Assembly: GCF_001640805.2 (NCBI RefSeq)
Contig: NC_066838.1
Location: 20,538,743 to 20,602,742 of the forward strand
From: Lates calcarifer
Lineage: Eukaryota > Chordata > Actinopteri > Centropomidae
Direction: 5' to 3'
Length of the DNA: 64,000 nt
Shown one piece after another: positions 48,001 to 58,935 of this stretch; the first letter of the stretch is position 1; each line of letters begins with the position of its first letter. The translations under genes and the position numbers were made by a program. A model generated the notes under the pieces. That model saw nothing but the letters and a program-made list of their open reading frames with translations, had not been told where the DNA came from and searched no databases.

Positions 48001-51000
48001 TCTGAGGGAGCATGCAGAATGACTAAATCTGATAATATACACCTGTTTAAAGAGTAAAAGGGTGTCTTCTTTATGTGTCACTGCAGTGAGGATCGTGTAA
48101 TTGAATACTATAAACAGCTGAAAGGGGTCTCCCGAGGACAGGCCATTGTGCAGTAAGTATTGAGAAAAAAAAAGCATTATTAGACAATGAATGTTATTAA
48201 GCTTTAAGTTCATTTATTTTATCTTCCTCTCACCTCCATTAGCACTACCCTCTCTCTGCCATTCCCCTTCTCATCATCTGATATAAATCAATAGCTCCTC
48301 TTCAGTTGCAGTCCAATAAGTCACACAGATTCTCTGGACAGATATCACATTCCCAGTGCTATCTTCACATTTCAAATGTAAACCACGTGCAGATGTTGAA
48401 AAAGCAGCCAGTGGTTTTAAATAAGAAATTTGCTTTTGTTCTAGGTATTTGACGTTAGTGGAATCGTTGCCCACGTATGGCGTGCACTACTATGAAGTTA
48501 AGGTAGGTCTTCCACTGTGATTAATGAGAAATGACAGCTGTTGCACCTGAGAGTGAGTCAGCCATCTCATATAAACTGTGCTCTTGCCTGACAGGATAAA
48601 CAAGGGATCCCATGGTGGCTTGGAATCAGCTATAAGGGCATCGGCCAGTATGACCTGCAGGATAAATTAAAACCTCGAAAGGTAAACATCCCCTGCAGCT
48701 GGCTCTCTAAAATGGCCGCTTGTTGTTTCTCTGCTTCACTAATCTGACTGTGAACATGATAGCACAAAGCATGGGTGAGGATTGCCGCTGTTGCACGTAG
48801 CGTGTTGATTCACCAGCTCTAATTCATGCATCATCTATTCCACTCTAACAAAGGCTGGGCTTCAGCTGGAGCAGGCGAGGCCAGACTTGAAAAACTGGGA
48901 CACCAATCTCAGTCTAAAGAGCTCTAGCAGTTAACCATAATGAGGCCAATGAGTTTTTGAATAAAGTCCTTGAGAATCACACTCATAGTGAACCTGCTTT
49001 TCTTGTTCCATTAATGTTGTTTTATCCTGTGACATGTCAGGAGAAACACCCATGTGAGTGATCTGCAAGCTATGTTGGTCAGTCTGTGGCTTGAGCATAT
49101 GGGTGCAGACATGCAGAGCTGCGCTGTTCAGAACAATCCTTATTCATTACTGGCATTGTCGTCCTGTTAAAGCGTGGCAATCAAACAGCGACATGGTGCA
49201 ATCCATCTCTGTCTGTTGCATTTTAAAATTGTGCAAGCAGCCAGCTGTATGCAGGCTGTGGTGTGTTTTGGAGTGAGGAGAGGAGGGAGTGAGCTGCTGA
49301 TGTCAAATGGAAAAGGGGCTGGATTTGGGCGTTATCGTGCATGTTCTGAGAATACCTGAGGAGACAAGTCAGGAGCTGACAGGAGTTAGAACAAAGTGTT
49401 TGTGCTGACAGCAAAGCCAGGGTGGATTTAATAACTTAATAAACTTGTGGGACTTGTGAACATACATTGTACTGGTAAGACTAGATACTACACTTCTTTG
49501 TCTGGTCTGTCTCTGTCTTTGAAAGTAATACTGCAGAGTAGATTGAGTTTTGGTTCTTTGTCTTTTTCAGGACATTTACTAATTTGTATGTCAAATAACA
49601 AAAAGAATCAATCTTTAAAAAGACATCTTTGAAAGTAGAACTGGGCGGAAGTTTGCCTCTTCAGACTTGTTACTAAATGTGATACACAATACTCCTCAAA
49701 GCATCCACGTGTAATATCATTTTCTGCGTGCTGTCTGGTCTACTTTGTGTCTCATTCGGATTTTGTCCAGACATACAGTGACTCATTTAGCCAAACAGAT
49801 TGTTCATATCTGGCTGTTGTCAGTGTGAGCACCTGGGTAATATGATGAGCCATGGAAAGCGTTGTATACTGTGATGAGTCTTTGTGTAATGTCCCCTTGT
49901 GGCATTCTTCTCTCTTTAACACCTGCATTATTGCAGACTTGGCATGTCAGGCGGCCCAGACTGTAATGACCGTTCATATTACAGTCTGGCTTTCTTTAAT
50001 GACTGTGGTTGAAACAGACTAGCTGAAACACCTGCACTACTAATTTTATTTTTGCAAGTTTATCTGACATCAGTCATGACAGTTATGGCCACCATATTAT
50101 AGATGATTTTTGAAATGATATAGGAATATTCACCAGAGCTATAGTCACAAATCAACATTTTCAAAGTCATTATTCCTGGCACTGCACTACCTTTTATCTC
50201 TGTATATACAGTATTATGTTGTGAATTACCACATAACATCTATTTCTCTAATCAGATAGTCATTGCTACATTCTTACCTGCAGCTATACCAGTGGAAGCA
50301 GCTAGAAAACTTGTACTTCCGAGAGAAAAAATTTGCTGTAGAAGTTAATGATCCACACAGGTAAGAAGGAGGAGAGATTCTTCTTTCTGATTCTTTTGTT
50401 TGCACAGGCTGATTGTTTTGTTGTTTTTATTTTTGTTCTGTCTCTGACTGATCCATCTTTTCAGGATTTATCTAAAGTCATTATTCCTCTCACTGCAGCT
50501 TTTATATTAATTTCTTTTGTGCTGTGCTCCTTGCAACAGGAGAGCAGTAACCAAGCGCACCTTTGGGCAGACTGGCCTACTCATCCACACGTGGTATGCC
50601 AGCCATTCTCTGATCAAAACCATTTGGGTCATGGCCATTAGCCAGCACCAGTTCTACTTGGACAGAAAGCAAAGCAAAGTAAGTGTCAGTTGTCAGTCAC
50701 TGCCTGTTACTTAGAATACTGACCATCTACTAATCTTTGCTTTACATAATGTTCTTCATTCTTTTAGGCCAAATTAGGAGCAGCAAGGAGCCTGGAGGAA
50801 ATTGCTATGGATCTCACTGAGCACGGAGGAGCAAAAATAAACAGACTGGGAGACACAGGCCTGAAGAATAACTTCATAACAGCCAGCAATGGGAGTCTGG
50901 TATCTACAGGTTGGTTAGAATTATTTCTGTTCACGAAGCATCTGTATATTAAGCAAAATTCATATTTTCAGATCATATTTGTCCTCTCAAGTGACTAGTC

Positions 51001-54000
51001 TGTAAAATATGAATGATGGGATGTTTGTAAATTAGTGGTTTGCATTTTTGGATGTGAGGGTATAAACAGAATACTGTTTTCACAGGTTCTGCAGACTCTG
51101 AAATGAGTGAGGAACAGAAAAAAGAGAAACTTTCTGAGCTGAGGAAAAAAGAACAAGAGATCCAAGATATTTTGGCCAAGAAAACAAAAGAACTGAAGAA
51201 GATTTGCCTGAGAGAGGCGGTGAGAAATCATTTTGTATTACACTTCTTCTGCGCTGGTACTAAATTTTGCAAGGCACATATAAGTCTTTCTCTGTAAACA
51301 GCTGCATTCAGTCTGCTGAACTCCCCTTATTAAACTGTCTCACTGTGTGGCCACTGGATTGATGGTTTCTGCTGATACTTTCAGTTCATTTAAGTGTCAG
51401 GGGGACTTCTTGTTTTGTGTTTTCAGGAGCTTACTGGCAAGCTGCCAAAAGAGTATCCTCTCTCTTCAGGTGAAAGACCGCCACAGGTCAGACGGCGAGT
51501 TGGCACTGCTTTCAAGTTAGATGACCTATTCCCCTACCATGAGGTCTGTATTTAATGGTGCATCTAAATCAAATGCATGCCTGATTTTTTCATGAGTAAG
51601 ACTGTTTGTTCAATGCATGTTTAAGTTAATATAGTTAACTCTTTGAAGAATAATTCTGATATTTATTTTTTTCCTATTGTCAACAAAACCCATATAAAGG
51701 TCACAAACAGCAAGTAGCTGAAAGTCCTCTGGTGGTCAAAAACTATTTAACACATATCAATCATATGAGTCATACCACTGCACTGCACTGTGAGATGTTC
51801 CTCCATTTTGAGAACCGCGGACGGAATAGGACAGTTGAGAAGAACTGACAGACAGTCTACCAGATAGCTGGTTTTGTTTTTCATGGGATTTGTTTACAAT
51901 GGAAAAATAGATAATATTGCCAGCCTTGCCCTTTACAGTATGTGCACTCAGCTACTAATTTGCAGAGTGTGACAGAACTACATTGATGGCTTATTTAAAA
52001 TCATTTTAATAAGTTTCATGTGACATGAAGACCTAATTAAATCTATTTTGTAATGCATTTTAAATGAATAGGAAAATCAGATGATAGTAGTTGTTTCCTG
52101 ATTAACCTATGCATAGCTGAATACTTGTTATTTAGTGGTATCTATGGGGATGTGCTGCTTGTGTTCTGTGCAGGATCCTTTCCTGAGGAACCTGGAGAGC
52201 AGATTTGCTCTGCAGCAAAAGATTGTGGAGGCGGCTAAGAAACTTGCAAATGAGCCAGAATTGTGCAAAACAGTCAAGAAGAAGAGGAGAAGAAACTGTT
52301 TGGATGCCATGCACAAACTGCAGCAGATAGAGGATGAGATGAACCAGTACAGAATCAAGAAGGGAAAAAAGCCCACACAGCGGGCCTCAGTGATCATTGC
52401 AGGTATGGCTGCAGGTTGACCTGTGTTTCCGCATTAATCATTTAGCTATATTCACCATAAATATGGAGTTATTTTCTCTCTCACCAGATGAACTCGTCCG
52501 TTCCAACTGTAGCTCCCTGTCTAGTCTCCCACTGGATGATGGTGAGTCAGACAGCATTCTGGTGCATTAAAATCATCTGTCCCACTGAAATGATTAATGA
52601 AATAACTGTTATTAAAAGAGTGAGAGTCTATATTTTTACTCGGTGTTGCCTTTGTATACAGACGACTCAGACAGCGTCAATCAGAGGCCACGGTCACGGT
52701 CGGTCCAAGGTTCCCCTCAGCTTAGCCCAATGCGATCACTGGGGGCAGAATTTGATTTAGAGAGACAGGGATCTCCGAGGGAAAATCACAATAACAAGAA
52801 TCACAGCAGGTGAGGAAACACATATCCCGCGCCGTTCTATTTGTTGTTTCCCATGAGGTCTAGTGAGAAGTGTAACTTGTTTCACAACTTTTGATTTTAT
52901 TTGAAGCTTACGTGTTTTTGGAATGAAGCTATGATATCATGTTTTGGCAGAATCCATGATATTTGCCGGGTCATGTTTGCATCCTCGTGCCTCTCCTTAA
53001 ATCTCATCTCTTTTTTTTTTGATCCTCTCCTAATACCACACCCTTTTAGATTAGCTTTTGAAGGCCAGGAGGCTTCCCACTACTACCAGAATCCAAGAGA
53101 TGTCTCCTCCACCCACAGTAGTCCCTATAAAACACTTCCCAGACCTCCTAGAGATCCACGCAGCATGCCTCCTACCCCGGTTATGACCCGCAATGCCTAC
53201 AGCAGCAGCCAGCTCAGGTGTGATCTCTTTTCCCCAGCATTGCCAACCCTATTTTTTTCCCTCCTCTCAACAATAACTTCACTGCAACCCAATGCCTGCT
53301 TCTTGCCAACCTTTAACCAAAGCTCTCACACAAATCTCTAACATGTATCTGCTAACAAGTTCAGAGATATGAGCCTAAGAAACATTTTAAGAGTTGTGTC
53401 CCTTCTCCAGGTCTGAGGGGTCTCCTCATTGCTTCAGGCATCGCAGCGGAAGTCTGGAGTCACAACCTCGACTACGAAAAGACACAGACTCAGAGAAGCC
53501 AGTGTTTATTTTGTCACAACCCCACCGCAGCAACAGCACGGAGGTATTGGAGGACTGCTCCTCCTACACCAGTCAGTCCAGTTTGGACTACTGCGGGGCA
53601 GCCAACTCCCACTACAGTACACTGGACTCCCGCACCTCAACCATGCATCGCCTCCACAGGAAGGTGGAAGTGTACGGAAATACCGGCAGCATGCCCAACT
53701 TAGTCCAGCACCATTCTGGTTGCAGTTATTCATGTGAGACCTCAGCACACTATGCTCCGAGTGCCTACTACGTCGCTGACTACCCCTGCTCAGACATGGA
53801 GCCTTATGCTAACGGTGCCTATGTGTTTGAGAATGAAGTCGAGGGTCACTACAACGTCAATCCCTCCTACCAAATGAATGGGTATCATGGACATGACAGA
53901 TTCAGGCATTACAGCACTGACCGGGCAGATGGTCTTTCCCAGAATCCCTATGCGACAGTGAGGCCACCCCGGAACAGAGAGGGGCCCAGAAATGAGCTCT

Positions 54001-55721
54001 TGGCAAAGAACATGCAGAAGGCCCTGGTGGCGGAGCATCTGAGAGGCTGGTACCACCGGAGCAGGGGCCACAGGGAGGGAGGGAGGGGGATGCTGGCTGG
54101 ATTTGACTTTGACAGTGGCTCTCAGCTCAGTCTGGGCTACCAGACCATGCCAGCAGCCTTCAGCCACTCCAGCAGAACCACCTCCTTCTCCTCAGGTGAG
54201 ACAATGTCCTTGAGCAGTTTGTTGAAGAAAGAAAAATCTCCAAAGAAAACACCATTTAATAAAACCAGTTTATATCTTCTAAATTAGTATTAGATATATT
54301 TCCATATCAGACTGCAGTTAGTTGTTACATAATATATCAGCTAGTGGGGTCTCTGTGACGTGTACACATCCTGCCAGCAATGCCATTTTATTTTGATATC
54401 TAATTTGTTCATTTGAGTTATGTTTTTTCCCCAACAGTGTGACTTCCTTCATCAAGCCTTAAAAAGCTGCTGACACACCCAAACCATTTTATTTATGTGT
54501 GTTTCACTGGAGAGTTTTCACATCCTGCATCCAAAGCTTTTCTAAGGTGCCAAGAATATAAGTTTAGGAAGAAAACAGTTCCAGTTTGTGCTTCTCATAT
54601 ATTAATAATAACACTTAGCACTGTTCTGAAGGTATTTTCACAACCCTCAAAGGCTCTTCTAACCATCAGGATTGAATAGATATTTTCTCCACGGCATGAA
54701 CAAAAAAAAAATTTTGAAGTTGTTTTTCCCTAAACCAGCTGATATTGACGTCTTTTCTTATTATGTATGTATGAGAAATATGTAACCCTAACCCTAACCC
54801 TAACAAATATTTTATAGTTTATAATTTTGGTCCTACAAATTGAGCCAGGACACACTATGTTGTAAGTAATAATAACATATTGCCATATCATGTGAGGGGA
54901 AGTTGTGTTTTGCAACACTGAAGTGAAGCTGGATTTAACAGTGTTTCCAATAACAACAATTACTACTGAGTTACACTCCAACATTAACTGAGTGCGTTTG
55001 CCTTTGCCTTGTTTGCAGTGTCCTCAGTAGAGAGCACAGGCAACTGGCGTAACCAGCTGGCAGTTGGCCTGACGGAGTATGACACACCCGACACACCTCA
55101 GTACCCTCACCCTGGAGCTCATGCTTCACCGTACAACCGCAGTCCCACACACAGCAGGTGAGTGCGGCAGCTCACTAAACCTCTGATCTCTCACTAAAGA
55201 TGTGGATGCAAGAGGAAGTGAGTCAGTCACAGACAAGTGGGGATTGTCCTTTCAGTGTAATTATTAGTGGAATTTCAGATGAAATACTGGGTGCTATATT
55301 AAGGATACAGTAATTACCCTGCTAATGCCCCTCTCCCCCTCCTTGATGTACAGTGGCAGGCACTGTCAGTGCCACTTGTATTTCCTTTAATGCCTGTCTG
55401 TTGCAGTTCAAGGCTTTGGTTTTGTGCACTGCTCTGCCTCTGGATGAAAGGTCACATTGTATTTCTCTGCATTTGCGGGAAAGAAGTTTTATTTTTTCAT
55501 TGTTTTCTGCCAGTGTGACCTTAAACTATTTAGCTCATACAGGATCTTCTCTCTTTCTTCCCTCCTGCATGTCCTGACTCATGATTAATGCTCATGTGTG
55601 CAGACTTTCTCCAGAAAACAAAGTGTCTGACACAATGCCTAAAAATTCTGAGTCAGTTGAGATGGTTGGCGCTGAGGCCACTAGTACAGATGAACCATCA
55701 GACAACCATTCTAGCACTTAA
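44987..55721 (+). CDS. frmd4b: FERM domain-containing protein 4B (GRSP1), whole coding span
   Basis: FRMD4B (GRSP1) is a scaffold at cell junctions. It binds cytohesin-3 (GRP1), an Arf6 activator, and its family binds Par3. Twenty-two coding exons give an unbroken frame of 2964 nt (987 residues plus stop; human 1034): 44987-45052, 45756-45850, 45980-46072, 46431-46515, 46852-46908, 46999-47021, 47707-47790, 48087-48152, 48445-48502, 48595-48681, 50284-50360, 50540-50678, 50768-50909, 51086-51219, 51427-51543, 52174-52402, 52488-52541, 52662-52809, 53050-53217, 53411-54195, 55019-55157, 55604-55721. FERM lobes span about residues 1-310, a coiled-coil/CUPID (DUF3338) region about 360-518, then a Ser/Tyr-rich disordered tail. 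The start [20 protein letters not shown] matches the family exactly. Head-to-head with mitf, as in mammals. Paralogue FRMD4A is less similar (for example in QDKLKPRK). Confidence 0.96.
45756..45850 (+). CDS. frmd4b: frmd4b exon 3 (F1 lobe)
   Basis: [20 protein letters not shown] onward to FFGLAFFDD. Near-identical to the human family sequence. Ends two bases into a codon. Confidence 0.95.
45980..46072 (+). CDS. frmd4b: frmd4b exon 4 (F1 lobe)
   Basis: [20 protein letters not shown], then [12 protein letters not shown]. Phases 2 and 2; short intron of 129 bp before it. Confidence 0.95.
46431..46515 (+). CDS. frmd4b: frmd4b exon 5 (F1/F2 junction)
   Basis: [20 protein letters not shown] then NAKSAVYN. 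Matches human [24 protein letters not shown]. Confidence 0.95.
46852..46908 (+). CDS. frmd4b: frmd4b exon 6 (F2 lobe)
   Basis: [19 protein letters not shown], 19 codons in phase 0. Confidence 0.94.
46999..47021 (+). CDS. frmd4b: frmd4b exon 7 (23-bp micro-exon)
   Basis: Encodes EAKGDYT plus AG. It is bounded by ATTAG and GTAAGA. The size is short but the phase and family sequence (EAKGDYTSDEN) require it. Confidence 0.92.
47707..47790 (+). CDS. frmd4b: frmd4b exon 8 (F2 lobe)
   Basis: [20 protein letters not shown] then KEHPSLAYC, the F2 helical segment. Confidence 0.95.
48087..48152 (+). CDS. frmd4b: frmd4b exon 9 (F2 lobe)
   Basis: [20 protein letters not shown] then VQ, with RGQA as in the family. 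Confidence 0.95.
48445..48502 (+). CDS. frmd4b: frmd4b exon 10 (F2/F3 linker)
   Basis: [28 protein letters not shown] is a FERM-family signature. Confidence 0.95.
48595..48681 (+). CDS. frmd4b: frmd4b exon 11 (F3 lobe)
   Basis: [20 protein letters not shown] then [18 protein letters not shown] favours FRMD4B over FRMD4A (YHDKVKPRK). A 1.6-kb intron (48682-50283) follows; I see no gene in it. Confidence 0.95.
50284..50360 (+). CDS. frmd4b: frmd4b exon 12 (F3 lobe)
   Basis: [20 protein letters not shown] then VNDPHR. Acceptor CTGCAG, donor CAG/GTAAGA. Confidence 0.95.
50540..50678 (+). CDS. frmd4b: frmd4b exon 13 (end of the F3 lobe)
   Basis: [20 protein letters not shown] onward to [16 protein letters not shown], ending the FERM domain at about residue 310. 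Confidence 0.95.
50768..50909 (+). CDS. frmd4b: frmd4b exon 14 (FERM-adjacent region)
   Basis: [20 protein letters not shown] onward to [10 protein letters not shown], matching human [14 protein letters not shown] and MASNGSLISSG. Confidence 0.95.
51086..51219 (+). CDS. frmd4b: frmd4b exon 15 (coiled coil)
   Basis: [20 protein letters not shown] onward to LKKICLREA, with heptad-like charged repeats forming a coiled coil that leads into the CUPID/DUF3338 region. Confidence 0.94.
51427..51543 (+). CDS. frmd4b: frmd4b exon 16 (CUPID/DUF3338)
   Basis: [20 protein letters not shown] then [25 protein letters not shown] is strongly conserved in the FRMD4/INAVA family. Confidence 0.95.
52174..52402 (+). 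CDS. frmd4b: frmd4b exon 17 (CUPID/DUF3338)
   Basis: [20 protein letters not shown] onward to [18 protein letters not shown]. This is the cytohesin-binding type region by family knowledge. Preceded by a 630-bp intron without recognised features. Confidence 0.95.
52488..52541 (+). CDS. frmd4b: frmd4b exon 18
   Basis: [18 protein letters not shown]. Small phase 1/1 exon; could be skipped in frame. Alternative use is not shown. Confidence 0.9.
52662..52809 (+). CDS. frmd4b: frmd4b exon 19
   Basis: [20 protein letters not shown] onward to [10 protein letters not shown] disordered, Ser/Asn-rich segment, weakly conserved with human. Confidence 0.9.
53050..53217 (+). CDS. frmd4b: frmd4b exon 20
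   Basis: [20 protein letters not shown], then [13 protein letters not shown] and [18 protein letters not shown], matching human [13 protein letters not shown] and [16 protein letters not shown]. Confidence 0.94.
53411..54195 (+). CDS. frmd4b: frmd4b exon 21 (large tail exon)
   Basis: 785 bp. It carries [38 protein letters not shown], the Tyr-rich [15 protein letters not shown], and [17 protein letters not shown], all aligned to the human tail. A TCCTCAG/GTGAGA donor ends it. An 823-bp intron follows, containing a telomere-like CCCTAA run. Confidence 0.95.
54783..54804. repeat. Short interstitial telomeric repeat
   Basis: Three perfect TAACCC units plus TAAC inside a frmd4b intron. Confidence 0.9.
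55019..55157 (+). CDS. frmd4b: frmd4b exon 22
   Basis: [20 protein letters not shown] then [10 protein letters not shown], matching human SSTNASGNWRTQLTIGLSDYETP. Ends with AG, phase 2. Confidence 0.93.
55604..55721 (+). CDS. frmd4b: frmd4b exon 23 (terminal coding exon, main form)
   Basis: [20 protein letters not shown] onward to PSDNHSST then TAA at 55719-55721. The stop is followed at once by a good donor (AAGG/GTGAGA after 55723), so a 3'UTR exon starting at 56596 may follow. Confidence 0.8.
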
Positions 55722-56009
55722 GGGTGAGACCAAACACTGTGGGCTGCTTTGTGTCGTGTTGCCAGTCATCTCCGTTGTGACATTCCATCCTCATTTGTGT
55801 GTTACTTCTTTATAGATTATTTAATCAAATCATCCACATTTTCATATTGTGGTTTGCTATTTTTTTCTTCAGGCACAACATCTTTGTATTTTCTCAAAAA
55901 TATTTCAGTCTGTATCTTGATGATTTTGCACCTGACATACATCAAAGCAAGGACATACCTGAGTGTTTATCACATGATTAAGTAACTACAGAGTCTGCAG
56001 TTATACTTG

Positions 56010-56405
56010 AGGCTGGACTTAAACACAGCAGTGCTTTGAGCTAAATGCTAACACCAGCATACAAACATTTTAGTGTTCAGCAGGTGGAATGTTTACCATG
56101 TTCACCATATTAACTTTGTGTGTTAGCATGCTAACATTTGCTAGGGAATGACATCTGTTCTGCAGATGGCAAAGGTAAGAGTCATAGACGTTATCACAAT
56201 ACATTCAGAGGGGAACATTATTGCTTGGCAATAAGTTTCATGATAATCCATCCAATAGTTGTTGAGATATTTCACAAAAAAACCAAATGCCCCATCAACA
56301 AATATATTAGTTGCTGAGATATCTTAATTTGGACCAAAGTGATGGACCAGTTGACCAGCCAAGATTGCCATTCCTAAGCTATGCCACTAGCACAGCTAAA
56401 AAGTA
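56010..56405 (+). repeat. Dispersed teleost repeat (GTTGAGATATTTCA family)
   Basis: Contains GTGCTTTGAGCTAAATGCTA, TGTTAGCATGCTAACATTTG, AATCCATCCAATAGTTGTTG then AGATATTTCAC, and a GGACCAAAGTGATGGACC end. Related copies are at 1435-1615 (plus) and about 40050-40200 (minus). It occupies the frmd4b interval between 55723 and 56596. Confidence 0.65.
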
Positions 56406-56595
56406 GGACGTTTCTATTTAGTCCTTGAAGCTCAAATCATGTTGTACCCGCTTACAAAGTAATGTGGACTCTTTGGTTTCTTGCATTTCCATTTCCATTC
56501 CTCAGTTTTATCACAAGATTCAGTCATGTGTTCCTTGTTCTCAAGCAACAGAGCTATAGTAGACTTGACATATTATTGTTTCACTTCTTGTACAG

Positions 56596-56632
56596 ATTTC
56601 ACCCAGATGGAAGCTACATGAGCATCCACTGA
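56596..56632 (+). CDS. frmd4b: frmd4b possible alternative C-terminal exon / 3'UTR exon
   Basis: After a TTCTTGTACAG acceptor, joining exon 22 directly here stays in frame and encodes RFHPDGSYMSIH then TGA, giving a 960-residue form. If exon 23 is included, this is only 3'UTR. Poly(A) signals AATAAA lie at 56659-56664 and 57039-57044. Either way it is probably the last transcribed exon. Confidence 0.5.
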
Positions 56633-57038
56633 AGAGGACCAAACCAAAATTTGGCACAAATAAAGCCATGGCCAGCAGCACATGAAGGTGATGAAGTTGA
56701 AACACAGGCTGTACACAAATGTTTTGGCCGCCATAACTCCATCTTAGGAGATGCTCTATCTGTGGTGGAGTCTAGGTGTACGCTGTCCTCATGTTAAAGT
56801 AACCTCTGAACACAGTGATGACACTCTTGAATGACTTTCCCATGTGCCTTGGATTGGATGAATTGTACAGGCAGATGAGAATGTGTCAAGAAACTTTTAA
56901 GATGTTGCACAACCGCACTGGATTATAACACTACTGTGTATTAAAGATGAAAAAGAGGCAACATGTTTTTAATCGAACCCAATTCCATGTATTTTAACAG
57001 GAACTAGCTACTGCCTTATACAAAACAGTAGATGATAG

Positions 57039-57044
57039 AATAAA
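57039..57044 (+). terminator. Candidate poly(A) signal for frmd4b
   Basis: AATAAA lies about 445 bases after the start of the last exon. An earlier AATAAA is at 56659-56664. Confidence 0.5.
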
Positions 57045-57639
57045 ATTACTTTCGTTACTTTCATCTCAGTAAAGTACATAAAAATAATCCTAAATATAAC
57101 ATCAAATTGAAAACAGCTTGAAATGTTCACAAATGTGACATGATAAAAAAAAGATCATCATCATCATTGATCATCATTAGAGCAGACTCTGTAGTCAACA
57201 AATTTCCATTTCTTACTTTCCTTAAACTTTAAATCAGAATGTATTATGTCAATATTGTTTATAGAACCATTTGTCCTTGTTGGTGCCGTATTGTGTTTTT
57301 AAATGCATGATGAGAACACAGATTTTTTGATAAGAACTTCTTTTTATATCAACAGAAGACCACTGCCGTAAAAACCATATTCATGTCCCATTATTTGTTT
57401 TCTCACATATTTGTACAGTCAGTGTAGTTACATGTTGTTTGATGTTGTCATAAAATATTTTCCACGGGGAACAAGGATGTGAATAAATACATGTGTGACA
57501 CATAAAGGGCTGTTGTCACTTTCTTGAAGCGGCTGGTGTGCGTGGTAAACAACCGGTTCAGGTTCTCTAATTAAGTGAGTGAGTAAGCCTTTAGGGCAGA
57601 GTAAGGTATCCTGGAGAAAAACTTGAGCGAAACAAAACC

Positions 57640-58450
57640 CACCTCTGCCTTCGGTGTTCCTTCCGAAGTTCGGACGCGCATCGCCATGGCAACCCATGCT
57701 GACAACTGGCCGAGGAGGGAAATGGCGGAATTGTGTGCGTCCACTTTTGCGTCCAACAGTTGAAGAAAAACAAAAGTAATAAAAACGTTAGCAAAAGGAA
57801 CGACATGCACACAACATCTGCAACGTTACGGAGTAAAGTTAGCCAGAGATCAGTGTAGGTTTAGTTTACAGAACTACAGTGACCGAAGACACACCTGTAG
57901 ATTTGTAGCTTAGTTAACAAGGAAGGTAACTTCACCTGGCATTAGCATTTCAAATAATGCACCAATCCCAATGAGCTCGCAAACTTGTTTTCAGGTCTTC
58001 GTGTCCATAAAAGCCTTCGCAAACGTTGATAGGACAAATATCACAATACAGAATCAACAACGACGGGGCGCTTAGGCTGTTATATTAGCTGCAGCGAAGC
58101 TAACATGCAGAGCGGACGAGACGGTTTCTCAGAGCTAGCACAGTAGCTGCAGACAGCGATACTCACAACTCTCTTCTTAGTCTAACCAACTTATACCAAG
58201 AACAAACAGGACAAAAGAATACTGCGCTGTTGGCACCGTGAAACACAGCAAAACCAATGTCACTGACCTGCCAAGCAAAAACAGAGTAACCATTCCCGGA
58301 AGTCCCTCCGCCGCTTATTTCCTCTTAGGTTGTTCATCGGCCATTACCCCGTCTCTGCTCCCCTTCTGCCCCCTTTATAACCTCCTACCTCCTGTGCACG
58401 AGCACGAACGCCATGATTGACTGGAACGGATTGCATCAATCCACTTTATT
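57640..58450. promoter_or_regulatory. CpG-rich promoter-like island upstream of lmod3
   Basis: Rich in CpG against an AT-rich background. It has an ETS-type CCGGAAGT (58295-58302), a minus-strand TATAAAG (near 58374-58382), a perfect RFX X-box (57680-57693), a plus-strand donor AAG/GTAACT after 57925 and a minus-strand donor GTGAGTATC before 58167. It may make the untranslated first exon of lmod3 (a plausible acceptor ends at 59602) or a minus-strand non-coding RNA. No conserved protein is recognised. Confidence 0.5.
57680..57693. promoter_or_regulatory. RFX X-box motif
   Basis: ATCGCCATGGCAAC fits the RFX consensus RYYNYY-WW-RRNRAC exactly. X-boxes of this kind mark promoters of ciliary genes. 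Confidence 0.55.
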
Positions 58451-58596
58451 TCTACCCCACATTCTAGAGCCAGGGCTGTGTAGAAACACTCGATATTTTT
58501 CAGCAGCCTCACAGAGGGGGCAGCTAGCGGACTATTAGGAGATATTCCCAGAGTTTGATTAAAAGTACATTAGTTTATAACTGCTAACCCCACCCT

Positions 58597-58935
58597 TTAA
58601 AGGTATAGTTCAATATTTTGGGAAATTCAATCAACAGAACGTTATCAGACTACAGCTAACTGGTTAGCTTATCATACAGACCAAAACTGAGAAAACAGCT
58701 AGCCTGGCTTTGCAGTTTTTAATTTTTTCCCCCAATTTGTTGCACCAGAACATAAAACCGTAGACAATTTTTTTAACTCACAAATGAGATATAACATAAA
58801 CAAATGAGCTTTAGAGATAGGCCTCCTGGTTTGGCATATTTTGTGATTTATAGACAGAGCCAGGCTTGGGTTTCCATCTGTTTACAGTCTTGATGGTATG
58901 CCAAGCTAAGCTAATTGGCTTTAATACAGCTACCC
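58597..58935. repeat. Two TTCAACATTTTGGGAA-family arms in inverted arrangement
   Basis: The first arm (58597-58720) reads forward (AAAGGTATAGTTCAATATTT ... AACAGCTAGCCTGGCTTTG). The second (about 58852-58935) reads in reverse (GAGCCAGGCTTGGGTTTCC ... CCAAGCTAAGCTAATTGGCT). It lies between the CpG island and lmod3. Confidence 0.5.

Noticed and set aside
53429..53737. Second-frame ORF inside frmd4b exon 21
   Set aside because: Overlaps the clearly conserved FRMD4B frame. No evidence for dual coding.
57571..57812. Minus-strand ORFs of 73-79 codons in the CpG island as a protein gene
   Set aside because: No similarity recognised and two competing frames. Mentioned only as part of a possible non-coding transcript.
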